A stretch of DNA of 7,370 bases. It comes from Bacteroidales bacterium (GTDB lineage: Bacteria; Bacteroidota; Bacteroidia; Bacteroidales; UBA932). The notes under the pieces are model-generated. The model was not told the origin of the DNA and made no database searches. It was given only the letters and a program-made list of their open reading frames with translations. Position numbers and translations under genes: made by a program. The stretch is from the NCBI GenBank assembly GCA_017958765.1, contig JAGDBY010000026.1:1-7370 (forward strand), read 5' to 3'. Of the stretch, positions 6,317 to 7,370 are shown in pieces (within the stretch, counting starts at the first letter, position 1; every line of letters begins with the position of its first letter).

Positions 6317-7370
6317 TTACAAATCAACCATTATTTCTCGTTGAATATTATCACGCAGAACAGTTAAAACAGCCTTTTCACCCGGACGGAGTTTATTTAC
6401 CTGAGTCTGAACCTCTGATGCGGTAGGCACTTTCACCAGATTTATCTCTTTGAGAATGTCACCGGACTTAATCCCTGCACTTGCTGCCGGGCTCCCTGAT
6501 TTGACGTCTGTAATCAGCACTCCGTTCTCGGTATCTGTCATAGTGATACCCAGAGTTGCGCGGACTACCTTGCCGTACTTGATGAAGTCGTCTGTGATTC
6601 TCTGAACTATGTTTACAGGAACCGCAAATGAATAACCTGTATAAGAACCTGTCAATGAGACGATTGAGGTATTGATACCTACGAGCTGGCCTGAAGCGTT
6701 CACCAAAGCTCCTCCACTGTTTCCCGGGTTTACGGCGGCGTCGGTCTGAATGAATGACTCAACTCTGAAAGAGCCGTCGTAGTTAGGGAAGTTTCTTCCT
6801 TTGGCGCTCACGATACCCGCCGTGATTGTAGAACGCAAATCGTACGGACTGCCGATAGCCAGAACCCATTCTCCGAGTCGCAGATCGTCGGAATCACCCA
6901 TCTCGATAGGGATGATATCCTTTGCATCTATCTTAAGCAGAGCAAGATCCGTTGCAGGGTCGGTACCTATCACCTGAGCCGGATAGACTGTATTGTCGTA
7001 GAGAGTGATCTCCACTTCATCGGCGTCGGCCACCACGTGATTGTTGGTGACAATATAGCCGTCCTGAGAGATGATTACACCTGATCCGATACCTACTTCG
7101 TCCTTAGGGGTTGCTGCGAAACCGAACAGCAGGTCATATATCGATGACGGGGCCTGATACCTCGCCCTTTTTACCACTTTGACATACACCACTGAATTGA
7201 CTGCCATTTCGGCAGCGTCTGAGAAATAAGTGCCGTCCATTTTAGGGATGGAAGTTCTTACTCTCCGTGTGTTAGCATTACTGTCTTCAATTAGCTGTTT
7301 TTCGAATGAAGCCACCTCGTCTCGCTGGCTAAACAACTTATTTACTGCAAAATAAGAAACGCAGCCAGAT
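6317..7370 (-). CDS. htrA: HtrA/Deg-family serine protease with one PDZ domain, membrane-anchored, 5' end beyond window
   Basis: Envelope serine protease (S1C family) that degrades misfolded proteins. The frame stays open to the right edge. Upstream of a TTG at 7336-7334 it encodes SGCVSYFAVNKLF, resembling the end of an N-terminal membrane helix, so that TTG is probably internal and the true start lies outside. Counting the TTG codon as residue 1, the trypsin-like domain spans about 40-250 with the full triad: H100 in VTNNHVV (codon 7037-7039), D130 in DPATDLALLK (6947-6949) and S207 in NPGNSGG (6716-6718). Family blocks GIGSGVII, VLAIGSP, TAGIVSAKGR and GYSFAVP are all present. One PDZ domain follows (about 258-339: LGITM, GSPAASAGIKSGDILKEIN, LRPGEKAVLTVLRD), and the protein ends there. 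Most Bacteroidota and E. coli DegP/DegQ-type proteins carry two PDZ domains; one PDZ plus an anchor resembles DegS. The gene ends 46 bases before rpoD. Confidence 0.95.
   Translation of the reverse strand, partial: SGCVSYFAVNKLFSQRDEVASFEKQLIEDSNANTRRVRTSIPKMDGTYFSDAAEMAVNSVVYVKVVKRARYQAPSSIYDLLFGFAATPKDEVGIGSGVIISQDGYIVTNNHVVADADEVEITLYDNTVYPAQVIGTDPATDLALLKIDAKDIIPIEMGDSDDLRLGEWVLAIGSPYDLRSTITAGIVSAKGRNFPNYDGSFRVESFIQTDAAVNPGNSGGALVNASGQLVGINTSIVSLTGSYTGYSFAVPVNIVQRITDDFIKYGKVVRATLGITMTDTENGVLITDVKSGSPAASAGIKSGDILKEINLVKVPTASEVQTQVNKLRPGEKAVLTVLRDNIQREIMVDL

Noticed and set aside
1..7370. Defence system, mobile element, CRISPR array or new multi-gene system
   Set aside because: All five genes belong to recognisable housekeeping or envelope families on one strand with tight spacing; no array repeats, transposase, integrase or terminal repeats were seen.

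Overview
The window looks like core chromosome of a member of the Bacteroidales (phylum Bacteroidota). The evidence is a 286-residue primary sigma factor that begins directly at region 1.2 with no long 1.1 domain, a TAnnTTTG-type -7 element ahead of it, no convincing Shine-Dalgarno sequences at the starts, and a lipoprotein-type M3 oligopeptidase. I cannot name the genus.

All five genes lie on the minus strand, so transcription runs from high to low coordinates. In that order they are: a membrane-anchored HtrA-family serine protease whose start lies beyond the right edge (6317-7370); the primary sigma factor rpoD (5410-6270); a periplasmic M3 (Dcp/thimet-type) metallopeptidase lipoprotein (3259-5367); arginyl-tRNA synthetase argS (1471-3252); and a YgiQ-family radical SAM protein that runs off the left edge (1-1469). 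No gene-free stretch exceeds 50 bases. I saw no tRNA, rRNA, CRISPR array, insertion sequence or attachment site.

The last three genes look like one transcription unit: 6 bases separate the peptidase from argS, and 1 base separates argS from ygiQ. Between the peptidase and rpoD are 42 bases with no recognisable promoter or terminator on the coding strand, so read-through from rpoD is possible. The htrA-rpoD gap (46 bases) carries the clearest regulatory signals: a good -7 box and a perfect AT-only inverted repeat overlapping it. It also holds an ATG four bases upstream of, and out of frame with, the rpoD start.

Functionally this is housekeeping: envelope protein quality control (HtrA), transcription initiation (RpoD), peptide degradation (M3 peptidase), translation (ArgS) and one family of unknown function (YgiQ). 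I found no evidence for a new multi-gene system. The points worth a second look are the rpoD promoter architecture, the single-PDZ HtrA, the shortened zinc-site loop and Gly/Gln-rich insert of the M3 peptidase, and the extra cysteine cluster in YgiQ.
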